Shown: positions 9,617 to 21,396 of the stretch, in pieces
Layout of the letters: each line of letters opens with the position of its first letter
Position numbering within the stretch: the stretch's first letter is position 1
Assembly (NCBI GenBank): GCA_963817015.1
Contig: CAWFMV010000010.1
Location: 310,001 to 374,000, forward strand
From: VAZQ01 sp963817015
Lineage (GTDB): Bacteria; Pseudomonadota; Alphaproteobacteria; Rhizobiales; Xanthobacteraceae
Reading direction: 5' to 3'
DNA: 64,000 nt
Translations under genes and position numbers: made by a program
Notes under the pieces: generated by a model
Databases searched by the model: none
What the model was told of the DNA's origin: nothing
The model's input: the letters and a program-made list of their open reading frames with translations, nothing else

Positions 9617-11710
9617 ATGTTCTTTGTCGGGACCGACGTGGGCGGCACCTTCACGGATCTGTGGGTGGCCGACGGAAGCGGCGAGGCGCGCGTGTTCAAG
9701 GCGCCGACCACGGCCGATGTCATGGGCGGCGTCATCGCGGCGCTTGAACTGGCGGCGCGGTCCTACGGCCTCGGCTTCGGCGACTTCTGCACGCGGATCA
9801 AGCGCTTCGGCCATGGCACGACCGTGTCGCTCAACGCGCTGCTCACCGGGCGTGCCGCCCGAACCGCGATCGTGACCACGCTTGGCTTTGGCGACACGCT
9901 CGAGATCGGGCGCATGCGGCGGCAGACCTGCGGGCCTGAGCGACACCGAGGTCACCGACTATTTCCTGCACAACCGGCATCTCCCGATCGTGCCGCGCGA
10001 GCGCATTGTCGAGGTGCGCGAGCGCATCGACGCCAACGGCACCATCATCGCTCCGCTCGACGAGGCGCAGGCGCGCGAGGCGCTGCGCGCGCTGAAGGAC
10101 GACGGGATCGAGGCGATCGCGATCTGCACGCTGTGGTCGACCGCCAATCCGGTGCACGAGCTGCGTCTGAAGGAGCTCGTCGAGGCCGAGCTGCCGGGTG
10201 TCTTCGTCACGCTGTCGCACGAGATCTCCTCAGTGGTCGGCGAGTATGGCCGAATGTCGACGGCCGCCGCCAACGCAGCGCTCGGCCCGATCGCCGGCCG
10301 CTATCTGGCGCGTCTCGAGCAGACCTTGCGCGGGGCCGGCATGCAGGTGCCGATCCTGATGATGACCAATGCGGGCGGCGTGCTGCCGACCGACGTGCTC
10401 AACGACCGGCCGGCGTTTGCGCTGTTCTCCGGCCCGGCCGCGGGCGTCATCGGCTCGCTGGCGATCGGCGACACGCATCGGCGCCGGCAACATCCTGACC
10501 ACCGATATCGGCGGCACCAGCTTCGATGTCGGCGTCGTCGTCGAGGGCCGGCCGCTGATGCGGCGCGAGATCACGGTCGCGGGCGCCGACATCCGGGTGC
10601 CCTCGATCGACGTCGCCTCGATCGGCGCCGGCGGCGGCAGCGATCGCGGCGGTGCGCTTCGGCAATCTCACGGTCGGTCCGCAGAGCGCCGGCGCCAATC
10701 CGGGCCCCGCCTGCTACGGCCGCGGCGGCAGCGAGCCGACCGCGACCGACGCCGATCTCGTGCTCGGCGTGCTCGATCCCGACAATTTCCTCGGCGGCCG
10801 CATGCGCGCTCGACATCGAGGCGGCCCGCCGCGCCATCACCGACAAGGTGGCGAAGCCGCTCGGCATGAGCCTGATGGAGGCGGCCTGGGGCATTCGCGA
10901 GGTGCTCGATGCCCGCATGGCGGACCTGCTGCGGCGCTCCACGATCGAGCGCGGCCACGACCCGCGCGAGTTCACCTTCTTCGCCAATGGCGGCGCCGGC
11001 CCCTCGCATGCCTGGGCGCTGGTGCGCGAGCTCGGGCTCGACGGCTTCATGGTGCCGGCGGCCGCGACCGCACAGTCGGCGTTCGGCTGCGCCAATTCGA
11101 GCCTCGGCTTGACGCGCGAGCGGCCGGTCTATCTGCGCGTCGCCTCCGACGCGGCGCCACAGGCCGCGGCGCTGAAAGCGATCGCACGACACGCTCGATC
11201 GCGCTCGAGGCCGACGTGCGCGAGGGCCTCAAAGCCGCCGGCGCCAGCGGCACCGTCAGCGTCGAGCGCGTGCTCGCCATCCGCTATCGCGGCCAGACCA
11301 ATGCGCTCGACATCGCGATCGCCAATGGCGCTTTCAACGAGCGCGCCTACGAGGGCGCGGTCACGCGCTTCGAACGCCAGTACGAGTCGCTGTTCGGCCG
11401 CGGCGCGACCTATACCCGCGCGGGCTTCGAGATCCTGAGCGTTCGCGCGATCGGCCAGGGCTCGCTGCCGCCGCCCGCGAGCAAGGCCACGGGCGAGCCG
11501 CTCAAGAAGTCCGGCTCACGCCGCGTCGTGTTCGACGATCCGGCGCAGCCGCTCGACACCGCGATCTATCGCACCATCTTTCCGCCTCCCGACACCCGCG
11601 TGCGTGGGCCGGCGCTCATCGAATTTCCCGGCCAGAGCGTGGTCGTACCGCCGCGCGGCGTCGCGCGCGCCGACGCCTTCGGCAACCTGCATGTGAGCAT
11701 TGCGCGATGA
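9617..11710 (+). CDS. Hydantoinase A / acetone carboxylase beta-type subunit (frameshifted)
   Basis: HyuA-family ATPase that activates a carbonyl or amide substrate by phosphorylation. The N-terminal nucleotide loop is VGTDVGGTFTDLWVA and a second glycine loop is TTDIGGTSFDVGVV. SGPAAGVIGS and FFANGGAGPSHAW are strongly conserved family motifs. Corrected length is about 696 residues, normal for the family. Single-base insertions are evident near 9930, 10484, 10636, 10808 and about 11190, each restoring a perfect family match when removed. The C-terminus (GPALIEFPGQSVVVPPR) is typical. Its stop overlaps the start of the HyuB gene by 4 bases, so the two are co-translated and should form a complex. 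Confidence 0.88.
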
Positions 11711-13937
11711 CATCGCCCCGCAAAAAACAGAAGTCCCGCGCGCCCAAGGCGAATCCCATCAACCCGGTCACCTACGAGGTCATGCGCGTCGCGGCTGCTC
11801 GCGATCACCGAGGAAATGCGCATCGCACTCCAGAGCGTCTCGGGCTCGCCCACCGTCACGGAGGCGTCCGACTTCTTCACCGGCCTGTTCCTGCCCGACG
11901 GCTCGTTCGCCTCGATGGGGCTGCAGGTCTCGTTCCAGGCCTCGGTCGTCGGCCATCTCATCCGCGCCATCGCCAAGCGGCCGCATCTCAGCGTGCGCGA
12001 CGGCGACATGTTCTGCGGCAACGATCCGTTCGTCGGCGCGCTGCATCAGAACGACGTGCAGCTCACCGGGCCGATTTTCGCCGACGGCGAGATCGTCGCT
12101 TGGGCCGGCGTCGAATGCCACGTCACCGACATCGGCGGCATGGACTTCGCGAGCTGGTCGCCGAAGGCGCGCGACGCGCGCCAGGAAGGCCTGCGCATTC
12201 CCTGCGTGAAGCTGGTCGAGCAAGGCGAGCTGCGCGAGGACATTCTGGAGATGATCCTGACCGCGACGCGGCTGCCGGCGCAGCTCGGCCTCGACTTCCG
12301 CGCCTTCATCGCCACCATCAACGTCGCACGCCAGCGCCTGGGCGAGCTGATGAAGCGCTATGGCGCCGCGACCGTCGTCGAGGTGATGCACCGCATGATG
12401 GCGGCCTCCGAGCAGCGCATGCGCGCGCGGCTCGCCGAGCTGCCCGATGGCGAGTTCCACGCCACGGATTTCCTGGAGCACGACGGCCACAGCAATGCGC
12501 TCTACAAGCTCGACCTGCACCTGACCAAGCGCGGCGAGCGGCTGACGTTCGATTTCTCGGCCTCGAGCAAACAGGCGCCGGGCTTCATCAATTGCACGCG
12601 CTCGGGCCTCGTCGGCGCCGTCACCGGCTCGCTGCTGCCGATGCTCGCCTACGACATTCCGTGGAACGAAGGCATCCTGCGCACCATCGAGATCGTGGCG
12701 CCGGACGGCCTGATCTGCACCGCGATGTATCCGGCGCCGGTCGGCGCCGCGACCGTCGAGGCGATCTGGGTGGTGTCGAACACGGTATCGCTCGCGCTCA
12801 ACCGGATGCTCGTCCTGCTCGCAGCGCTATCGCCATCGCGTGCAGGCGGTGAGCGACGGCACCATGGCGACCTTCAATCTCGGCGGCATCAATCAGTATG
12901 GCGAGCCGTTCGGGCTCCATCTGATGGACCCGCTCGCCGGCGGCTACGCGGCCTTCGCCAGCAAGGACGGCTATGACGGCGGCGGACCGAACAACTGCCC
13001 GGTGCCCTGCATCGCCGACGTCGAGCGCAACGAGCAGGCGGTGCCGCTGTTCTATTTCTATCGCCGGCTCGCGCGCGACACCGGCGGCGCCGGCACCTAT
13101 CGCGGCGGCCTGTCGGCCGAGGTCGCGCTCACGCTCGGCGGCATCGAGGCGGCCGACGCCCTGATCATGACGCACGGCGCCGAGGTGCCGAATACAGCCG
13201 GCCTGTTCGGCGGCTATCCGGGCGCGACCGTGATCCAGCGCTGGGGCGAGCAGGCCGCGAAAGGCGGCGTCCTCGCGGACGACATCACGTGGGAAACTTT
13301 CGGCCCCAAGCCTGGCCTCATTCGCATGAAGCGCGGCGACGTGTTCGCGGTGAGCTGGCAGGGCGGCGGCGGCTTTGGCGACCCGCTCGAGCGCGACGCC
13401 GGATGCGGTGCTCGACCGATGTGCGGCGCGGCCTCGTCTCGGAGGCCGCTGCGTCCGAGGTCTATGGCGTCGTGTTGAGCCGCGAAGGCGTCGATGCCGC
13501 AGCGACCGAGGAGCGCCGCGGCGCCGCTCAGGCTTTCACGCGTCGGAACGCTCTGCGACGACCCCAAGCGCTTTTCAAACGCCGAGCGGATCGCATCGCT
13601 CGGCGACCGGCTGTTCATCGTGCGCGACAAGCGCGGCCTGCATGTCGTTTCAGAAGCGGGCTTCGTTCTCGCAACCGGCTCGACCCGCTGGCGGGCGGGC
13701 GCGGTTGCGGTGCCGATGCAGCCATCGGCCGCGCTGCCGATCCGTCTGCACGAGCAGCTTGCGATGACCGCCTATTGTTGTCCGGCGACCGGCACGCTTT
13801 TGTCGGTCGATGTCCACGAGAAGGACTGCACGCCGGCGGATGACATTGTGCTCGATCTCGATGCGCTGGTTGAAGGCACAGCCAAGCCACAGGCACGGCC
13901 GGACTCCCTCTCCCCGCAGGGGAGAGGGGTGGGGTGA
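11707..13937 (+). CDS. Hydantoinase B-type subunit fused to an acetone-carboxylase-gamma-like tail (frameshifted)
   Basis: ATG at 11707 overlaps the HyuA stop. The HyuB part runs from NPVTYEVMR through EEMRIALQSVSGSPTVTEASD, DPFVGALHQNDVQL, HVTDIGG (metal/active-site region), LGGINQYGEPFGL and VSWQGGGGFGDPLERDP. Removing an extra base near 13515 fuses it in frame to ~125 further residues. These contain RLFIVRDKRGLHVVSEAGF and the Cys-bearing AYCCPATGTLLSVDVH, resembling the small gamma subunit of acetone/acetophenone carboxylases. Other breaks lie near 11798, 12825, 13390 and 13424. The final PDSLSPQGRGVG is encoded by an intergenic repeat, so the natural end may differ. A biotin-independent, ATP-dependent carboxylase or hydantoinase role is inferred. 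Confidence 0.82.
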
Positions 13938-14021
13938 GGGGGTTCATGATTTTTCGATAGTTTGTAACCCCTCACCCCACCCCTCTCCCTTCGGGAGAGG
14001 GAGCCTGCCCTGCCGTGCGGG
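13903..14021. repeat. C-rich repeat pair in inverted orientation
   Basis: An inverted copy (cggactccctctccccgcag...ggggtggggtgaggg, to ~13945) and a direct copy (acccctcaccccacccctct...gggagagggagcctgcc, from 13967) face each other across a ~22-base AT-rich spacer. Together they could fold into a ~35-bp imperfect hairpin. The direct copy shares its gccgtgc flank with the copy at 5451. The HyuB reading frame ends inside the first copy, so the element contributes coding sequence and may act in transcript termination or 3' stability. Confidence 0.8.
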
Positions 14022-14049
14022 CAATTCCGTGCTTACCAACGAGCTCCCA

Positions 14050-15871
14050 ATGACAACGAAATTAGATCCTGCATTGGATGCCCTGCAGCCGGCGGACCGG
14101 CCGCCGCCGGACTACGACCGGCCTGCGACCTATCACGCCATGATCAGCGAGAAGGACGTCGCGGTGCCGATGCGCGACGGCGTCAAGCTCTGCGGTCGAC
14201 GTCTACCGGCCCGACGCGCCGGGAAAGTTTCCCGCGCTGCTCGCCTTCGCGATCTACAACAAGGACTTCCAGGGCCCCGAGATGGCGGAGGCGCTGCCGC
14301 CGCAGCCGGCCTGGTCGCCGCTGTGGACCGGCCCGCTGGAGGCCGGCGACACGCGCTTCTTCGTCTCGCGCGGCTATGTGCACGTCGATCGGCATCGCCG
14401 CGCGGCGTCGGCAAGTCGGAAGGCGGCGGCGCGCGCGACTGGGACAGCTACGACCTGATCGAATGGATCGCGGCGCAGCCCTGGTGCGACGGCAATGTCG
14501 GCATGGTCGGCATCTCCGGCTTCGGCGCCGAGCAGTTGCACGTCGCCAAGCAGCAGCCGCCGCACCTCAAGGCGATCTTCCCGTTCGATCCGCGCGGCGC
14601 CTATGGCGTGCTCGGCGGCTTCCGCGAGGAATATCCGGGCGGCGTGCATCCACCTGTTCCGCTATCTCGTCGGCCACTTCTCGGCCATGCACCAGCACAA
14701 GGGCGCGCCCGGCGACGCTGCCGCCCGAGCGCGAGGCGCTGTGGCGCGCGGCGATGAACAATCCCGACTACCGGATGTATCCGCACGTCTACAATCTGCT
14801 GGCGCAGAAGGGCCAGCACATGCCGCCCTATTTCGATCTGCTGATCGATCCCTTCGACAGCGAGGCGGCGGTCGAGAAGAGCGAGGCCGAGTTCGCGCAG
14901 ATCAAGGTGCCGACCTACACCGGCTCGGGCTGGTACGGCTACACCTACAAGACCCATCTCAACGGCGCGCAGAGCTATTTCGCCAACATCACGGCGCCGA
15001 AGAAGCTGATGTTCACCGGCCCGGCGCATCTCGAGCGGCCGTTCCATTCCTTCCACCACGAGATCCTGCGCTGGCACGACCACTGGCTCAAGGGCATCGA
15101 CACCGGCATCATGGCGAGCCGCCGGTGAAGTTCTGGGTGATGGGCGCGAATGAATGGCGCACCGCCGACGACTGGCCGCTGCCGGAGACGCAATGGACCA
15201 AGCTCTATCTCAATCGCTGGGAGCGGCTGTCGCGCCGACCCATTCACGCCGTCGAGCGTCGACGACAGCGCAGCCGCCCGACGTCTTCGTGCAGATGCCG
15301 CCGACGCAGACCAACCGGATCGCAGCGGCTGCGCTATCTGAGCGAGCCGCTGCCGCAGGACCTGCTGGTCGCCGGCCCGATCGTGCTCAACCTCTTCGCC
15401 GCGATCGACCAGGACGACACCAACTGGATCGTCATCCTCAAGGACGTCGGCCCCGACGTGTCGGTGCGCACGGTGCGCGAGGGCGAGCGCGAGTTGCCGA
15501 CAGACCTGCCCGAGCGCGAGCTCACCCGCGGCTGGCTCAAGGCCTCGCATCGCGCGCTCGATCCGGACGCGCTCGAAGCCGTGGAAGCCGTGGCATCCGC
15601 TGACGCGCGCGGCCGCAGAAGCCGGTCGTGCCCGGCGAGATCAACGAATACGCGATCGAGATTCTGGCGACCGCCAATCTGTTCCGCGAAGGACCACCGC
15701 ATCTGCGCTCGAGATCACCAGCCTCGACCTGCCGACCGGCGTCGGCGGGCGCGACCAACGCGGAATACGTGCCGTATCACATCTGCAGCAGCCGGACGAC
15801 GCGTGCACCGGATCTTCCACGACGCCAAGCGGCCATCGCACCTGCTGCTGCCGGTCATCCCGACGGTTTGA
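14050..15871 (+). CDS. CocE/NonD family hydrolase (frameshifted)
   Basis: Alpha/beta hydrolase of the X-Pro dipeptidyl-peptidase/cocaine-esterase type. The start MTTKLDPALDAL leads to VAVPMRDGVKLCVDVYRPD once an extra base near 14195 is removed. ARGVGKSEGG, NVGMVGISGFGAEQ (nucleophile Ser in G-x-S-x-G) and KKLMFTGPAHLERP (candidate His region) follow. The C-terminal jelly-roll domain contains LSEPLPQDLLVAGPIVLNLF and DVGPDVSVRTVREGE, and ends near RKASHRALDPD...GEINEYAIEIL. At least nine frame changes lie near 14195, 14375, 14395, 14650, 14718, 15115, 15235, 15325 and 15590-15780. Corrected length is ~604 residues. It ends overlapping, by 17 bases, the 3' end of a convergent glycosyltransferase gene. 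Confidence 0.85.
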
Positions 15872-17244
15872 GTTCCGCGGCCGGCATCCTGGATGCAACC
15901 GATGAGAGCGCGAGCTGCCAGCCCGGTCGCGTCGTATGAAGCAGCAGCAGCACGATAATCGCGGCAAAAAACAGATAGGACTGCACCACATTGAAGACCG
16001 TGTCGGCCAGCAGATTGGTGACGGGAATAAAGGTGCTGATCAGGACATAGCTCACCGTCAGCAACAACAGCCGCCGCCGATCGCCGATCACGCTTGCCAG
16101 CAGCACCGCAAAAATCGGGAAGATCGTGCCGTAGTGATGCTCCCAGGCGATCGGCGAGGCGACCGTGATGCTGAGCGCCATCGTGCAGAAATCGAACGTG
16201 CGATCCGGATCGCCTTTGGTGCCACGCCGGAACAGCGCAGCCGAGAGCAGCGCGATCGAGGTCACAAGCGTGCCGCCATAGACCAGCGCACTGAAAGGCG
16301 GGAACGAGTTGTCGGTGAACTGAAGACTGCTCCACGCGCTCGGATCAACCAGGACCATCACGCGGTTGAGAAGCCCATTGACGGACTGGTTCGGGTAGAA
16401 CGTCTCGCCGCGTTCCGCCAGAAACTCCAGCACCCGCAGATAGTCGAGATGATTGGCGAAGCCGTAGGCCATGATCGATCCGGCCAAGCCCACGACGCCG
16501 GTCGCCACAAGGGCAGCCGCGAAACCCCATTCGCGGCGAAGGAGTCCCCACAGCACGAACGCGCCGTATTGCGGCTTCACCAGCGCCATGAGGCCGATCA
16601 GCACACCGCTTGGCACCTTCCTGTCGGTCACCCAGCACAACAGCGCCAGAGCAAAAAGCCCGTTCAGCCAGTTCTGAATCTGGCCAAGAGTGTAGGCCTT
16701 CACCAGAGGATAGAACGTCAGCGCGAGCGCGAGCACGATCACGAACCGCGCGGCCATCATGGCGCCGGAGGCCGGCGGGCCTTGCTGCCGCCGCAGCCCC
16801 ATTTCCAGCAGCGCAGCGGCGCAGCCGGCCGACATCAAGATGAAGAGCCAGCCCAGGACGTCATTGATCGTCGGCAGGTCGTAGACCTTGCACTCCTCGG
16901 TCCTGAATCCCGTCCTGACCGACCAGCCAGACCAGTCCGGCGACGGCGAACAACGATGACGGCGGATATTGGAACTTGAGATTGCGCTCGAAGAAGATAT
17001 CCGAGTAGAGCCGCTTGTCGGGGTGCTCCCGCACATATTTGAGAGAGACCGACATGACGCCCCAGGAATCGTCGCAGCCGCGGCCGCGCAGCACATCCCA
17101 GGTGTGGTCCAGCACCGTCTCCTTGTACGGCTCCGGCGACGTGAGCCACAGCACGCCATTGAACACAAAGGCATTGAGCAGCAGAAAAACCGCCAGGTAG
17201 CGCGTCAGCGCAGCTGGAGATGTCTTGGTCATATCCGACATCAT
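15855..17244 (-). CDS. Integral-membrane glycosyltransferase family 87 (DUF2029) protein A
   Basis: About 462 residues with at least nine hydrophobic segments, for example LAVFLLLNAFVFNGVLWL, FVIVLALALTFYPLVKAY and IFPIFAVLLASVIG. The conserved GT87 motif around the Gly-Gln dipeptide is YTLGQIQNWLNGLFALALL. The early acidic loop (HPDKRLYSDIFF) is where these polyprenyl-phosphate-sugar-dependent enzymes carry catalytic acids. One extra base near 16915 interrupts it between GLVWLV and RTGFRTEEC. The start overlaps the stop of gene B by one base (TGATG). It would act in the inner membrane with the active site facing the periplasm. The sugar and acceptor are unknown. Confidence 0.8.
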
Positions 17245-18538
17245 CATGAGGCTGCCCGCACGGTTTGCGGAGGAGCGACCGACCCTGCCCGCCAGAGGCC
17301 GCGCGCGAGCGCCGCAAACGAGAGGCAGGCGCCGACCAGCCAGACCGAAACGATCGTGCGCGACAGGATCGCCGCATACCAGCTCGGCTCCATCGGCGAC
17401 CACACGATGACGGGCACAGAAGTCAGGATCATGCTGGCGCCCATGAGGCCGCGCGTGGTCGCATCATCCGGCAACGGCAGCGCATCACCGAGATAGAGCG
17501 CCCATAGAATGAGGAGCCACACATAGTAATGCGTCCATGAGATCGGACTGGTGATCAGCGCGAGATTGATGATCAGCATGAATTCCAACAGGTCGCGCGG
17601 GCTCGGCCCGCTCCCCTCGGTCGCGATTGGGGCGCGCCGATTGGCGCGCCAAATCAAAAAGAACGATCCGCCAAACAGCGCCAGCAGGATGCACGAGCGT
17701 GCGACGCGGTGAAACAACGTCGGCACGAACGGTGGATCCCAGTGGATCAGAAATTCCTCGCCCATCGAAAGCCGAACCAGAAAGCCATCAACCGACTGAA
17801 CGTTATAGGCGGGGATATAGCCGCCGAGATATGGCACCACCCATTCCTGGTACCAGCTGATATTGTCATTGATGCCAAACAGCAGCAGCGACAGCAGTGC
17901 CGCAGCGCCGATCGTGGTGGCGCCCCCGGCAACAATCGCCCAACGCCGCCGCAACAGGAAATAGATGCCAAGCAGCAGCAGCGGCAGCTTGAACAAAGCA
18001 CTTGCGCCGAAGGCGAGGCCGGCCGCGTAGTTGCGGTTGCTGCGCCAGAGCATCGAGCCCGATGATCAGGAACAGAAGGATAAAATGTGAGCTTTGCCCC
18101 TCGCGCAGACTGTTGATGACCGGGCCGCTGACCAGGAACAAGAACAGCAGCAGAGCCGCGCGCGGCGCATCGAGCCGGACCGTTCGCACCAGCAGCGCCC
18201 AGGCAGCGAACAAGAACGGCGACGCCGAGCGCTGACCAGACCCATCCCGCCCATTCTTCGCCGACAAGAATGAACGGAACATACACCCAGCCCAGCACCG
18301 GCAGGTTGGAGAAGCCGCCCTTCTCGGTCAGTGGCCAGTGGGCACTGAGGCCGTCGTCGTAGAGCGTCTCGGCCACCGCGTAGTTGGCCTTGTAGAAATC
18401 GGAGAACAGAGCCGAGGGCTCGGAGAACTGCCAGACAATCAGATGGATCGTGATCCCGAGGAACACGGTCACAAGCCACAGCGCCGCAGGATTGTTGGTC
18501 AGCCGGTCGAGCGTGGCCGCAATGCCGTTATTCGTCAT
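17244..18538 (-). CDS. Integral-membrane glycosyltransferase family 87 (DUF2029) protein B
   Basis: Starts MTNNGIAATLDRL and runs to PPQTVRAAS. Two frame changes (near 18225 and 18055) must be bridged. Between them lies the GT87-like segment SLREGQSSHFILLFLII with the conserved Gly-Gln. The early periplasmic loop holds SDFYKANYAVAETLYDD. The later part has DNISWYQEWVVPYLGGYIPAYN and PISWTHYYVWLLILWALYL, both typical of the family. Corrected length is ~431 residues with roughly ten membrane spans. It is translationally coupled to protein A downstream, suggesting that the two act in the same glycan pathway or as a pair. Confidence 0.8.
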
Positions 18539-18642
18539 CGATATGCCGCCGCAGCCGCGCCTTTCTGCCCTCTGGCACGGCCTCGCCCGTCCGTGTGGGG
18601 GCCGAAACCTAACCGCGATCCCCCGCGGCGGCAACCTTGCCC

Positions 18643-20169
18643 TCAGGGCCGCTCGAAGGACCCGCCCGCGATCTCCTCGGGGCGGCGCGCAGTCGCACCC
18701 GTGAGAGTGGATGGCCGCGTCAGCACGCACCAAAGTGTTGCCCCGACATAGAGCACCAGCGAGGCCCACTCCTTCGAATTCTCGAACGGCTCGACCCACC
18801 AGATTGACAAAGAGAAAGCAGCCAGCACCGTTACACCGATCACAAACCGTGCCAGCCACCAGCGCGGAACCAGCGCGGCCAAAAGGACCGTCCACAACAG
18901 GTACCACGGCCACAGGTGGGCGATTCCCACGAACGAAATCGCGCTCATGATGGCGAGCGCGGCCTTGGTGGCATTGTCGAGCGTAGGCGAGCGCAGCAGC
19001 ACATAAACACTGTAGAGGGCAATCACGGCAAAACCCGCCGTGGTCATCCGATCCAGCAGCAGGAGGTCAAGTCCGGTCGCGAGCTCGATCGCCTCGATGC
19101 CATGGCGAGGCTGCAGGAACTCCCACTCGCTGATCACGCGCGTACCGTCGAAGAATTCGGGTGAGCGGTAGAAAATCCCGAATACCGCAATCCCAAGGAG
19201 GCCGGGCCCAACATAACGCACGAAGAGTTGCCGCCAGCCGAGCCCATGCAGCCGCCAGGCCACAATCACGTCGATGAGGAACAACGGAGCCGTCACATAT
19301 TTGCCGAGCACTGATCCCATCAGCGCGACCGGCGCCAGCCAGCGGCCTTGCCCCAGGAGCGCAAGCCACATCAGCGCCAGCCAGACCATGAAGATGTCGT
19401 TGTGGCCCTCCGCGACAGTCTGCAGAACGCCGAGCGGCATCCAGCCTGCAACAACGATGGCAAGGCAGCGATCGAGCGCAGGCTTCGAGGCAGTCATGGT
19501 TCTGATCAGGGCGAGTGAGGCGAGCCATGCTGCGAGCAGCACGCCTTTGAACAGGATCGTGGCCGCAAGCACGCTCTTGCCGGTCAGCGCCATCACCACC
19601 GCGGAGAGAACGGCCCAGCCCGGCCCGTAGGACATGACCATGGGAAAATGGTCGAGCGGCAGGCCGGTGAGCGTCTCGTCGGTGAACAGGTTGTGGTAGG
19701 GGTTCGTCCCCTCGGCCGCCATCTTGCCCCACGCCATCGACAGCCAGAAGTCCTGGGTGAACAGCGGGAACGCCAGCACGCACACTACTGCGAACGCCAC
19801 CGACCAACGCATCAGGAGGGCGTCGAGATTGGCATCCAGCGTGTGCTCGCGGCGATAAAGGATCGCGACGAGCGCGATCCAGGCAATCGTGATAATCCCG
19901 ACTGGAATGCAATAGCTGATGACGATGGCCGCGTTGGTCTCGTACAGGCGGGAGAGCCCGACCAGCGGGAACCTTGTGGCCAGATCATCGAAGAACGCCA
20001 CCGCGTGGGGCGTCGACCCGTGGTTTCGCCACAAGACCGGGACCTGCACATAGGACAGGACCGTGAGAACCGCATAGGCCGCCAGCGCCACGGCCCCGAG
20101 AAGATTGACGCCAACGCGAAGGAATGAAGTCTGCAACGCCAACGTCCTCTTCGAGCCGAATGCCGCCAT
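18643..20169 (-). CDS. Polytopic membrane glycosyltransferase-like protein (mannosyltransferase-type)
   Basis: A fully open frame of 508 residues with about twelve membrane segments. The second loop contains TQDFWLSMAWGKMAAEGTNP, a typical acidic/aromatic loop of lipid-sugar-dependent glycosyltransferases. TVAEGHNDIFMVWLALMWL carries the EGHND motif that occurs in GT87/MptB-like mannosyltransferases. It lies 104 bases upstream of protein B on the same strand, so the three membrane transferases probably form one transcription unit. It starts 175 bases from a divergently transcribed dehydrogenase; that gap must hold both promoters, but I see no clear operator. Family-level confidence is moderate and the sugar is unknown. 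Confidence 0.72.
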   Translation of the reverse strand: MAAFGSKRTLALQTSFLRVGVNLLGAVALAAYAVLTVLSYVQVPVLWRNHGSTPHAVAFFDDLATRFPLVGLSRLYETNAAIVISYCIPVGIITIAWIALVAILYRREHTLDANLDALLMRWSVAFAVVCVLAFPLFTQDFWLSMAWGKMAAEGTNPYHNLFTDETLTGLPLDHFPMVMSYGPGWAVLSAVVMALTGKSVLAATILFKGVLLAAWLASLALIRTMTASKPALDRCLAIVVAGWMPLGVLQTVAEGHNDIFMVWLALMWLALLGQGRWLAPVALMGSVLGKYVTAPLFLIDVIVAWRLHGLGWRQLFVRYVGPGLLGIAVFGIFYRSPEFFDGTRVISEWEFLQPRHGIEAIELATGLDLLLLDRMTTAGFAVIALYSVYVLLRSPTLDNATKAALAIMSAISFVGIAHLWPWYLLWTVLLAALVPRWWLARFVIGVTVLAAFSLSIWWVEPFENSKEWASLVLYVGATLWCVLTRPSTLTGATARRPEEIAGGSFERP

Positions 20170-20344
20170 GGCCCTGCGGCGCTTACGACGACCGGCCTGA
20201 ACCGATGGTGAACAGCGGCTTTTCGCGGCGCACAGTTGTGCCTGCTTGGCGCAATTTCTGCAACGCCCTACCCGGCTTGGTGCGCTGGCGTGGCGGCGGC
20301 CACCCCTCTAACATCAAACCCATGAACGCCTCTGATTCCGCCAG

Positions 20345-21384
20345 ATGCATCCGTCCTCGCAACGCGTCCTGACGATCGAAGCCCCGCGGCGGGCCCGGTT
20401 CGTGGACCGGCCGCTCGCTAGGCCCGGGCCCGGCGACGTGGTCGTCCGTTCGGTCTATTCCACCTTCAAGCACGGTACCGAGATGATGGCCTATCTCGGC
20501 CGCACGCCCTTTGCTTCGCGGGTGTTCAACTCAACGCTGCGCCTGTTCGAGACCGCGCCGGCGGATGCGCCGTTCTATCCCCGCCCGATGGGCAGCATGG
20601 TGGTCGGCGTGGTGGACTGGGCGGGTGAGAACGCGGGCGATGTGAGGCCGGGTGAGCAAGTTTTTGCCTATGCCCCAATCGCCGACGTTCATGTGCTGCC
20701 GGCTGCGAGCGTCAAACGCCTCGGTCACCTCACGCCCGAGCAGGCGCTCTGCATCGACCCGGCAAGCTTTGCGCTTGGCGGCGTGCTGGACGGTGCGATT
20801 GCCCAGGGAGAGACCGTGCTGGTCACCGGTCTTGGCGCCATCGGCCTCTTCGCCATCCAGTATTGCGCGGCGCGCGGCGCCAAGGTGGTGGCGGCCTCAA
20901 GCTTCGAGGAGCGCCGCAGCTGGCGCAAGCCTTCGGCGCCAGCGAGGTCTACGACACGCGCTCGGAGAGCGACGTCGCGCGCACGATCAAGCAGCGCATT
21001 GGCGGCGTCGATGCCGCGATCGAGTGCTCGGGCAGCCTGGAGACGCTGACCATGGCCATGCGCGCCGCGCGCCAGTGCGGTCGCATCGTTTGCGTCGGCT
21101 TCTACGGGGCGGGCAACCTCAACCTCGGCGAGGAGTTCTTCCACAACCGGCTCACGCTCATGGCCTCGCTGCCGGCTCTCTCGTGGAACAATCCGGTGCG
21201 CGCAACGCCCCCGCTCTACGCCAAGGATCTGCAGGAGATGGTGGCGCGCGACTTTGCCGCCGGCACGATCACGCCGCGCGGCATCCTCAACCCCACGCTT
21301 TCGTTTCGCGACGCCGAGCAGGCCGTCACGTTGATTGCGGACGAGCCGCAGCGCGTGATCAAGGTCCTGCTGCGACACGACTGA
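20345..21384 (+). CDS. Zinc-binding-type alcohol dehydrogenase, MDR superfamily (one frameshift)
   Basis: A medium-chain dehydrogenase of the subgroup related to bacteriochlorophyllide dehydrogenases (BchC-like). Evidence is the early STFKHGTEMMAYLG block and the lack of the four-Cys structural zinc loop. The Rossmann motif VLVTGLGAIGLFAIQ begins near residue 160. A missing base near 20925 separates KVVAASSFEERR from QLAQAFGASEVYD. The C-terminal half contains DAAIECSGSLETL and GRIVCVGFYGAG. Corrected length is about 346 residues. It is followed after 12 bases by a GT2 gene and so heads a plus-strand operon with sugar-related enzymes. An NAD(P)-dependent sugar or polyol oxidation is a reasonable guess only. 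Confidence 0.8.
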
Positions 21385-21396
21385 GCACGAACGGTC

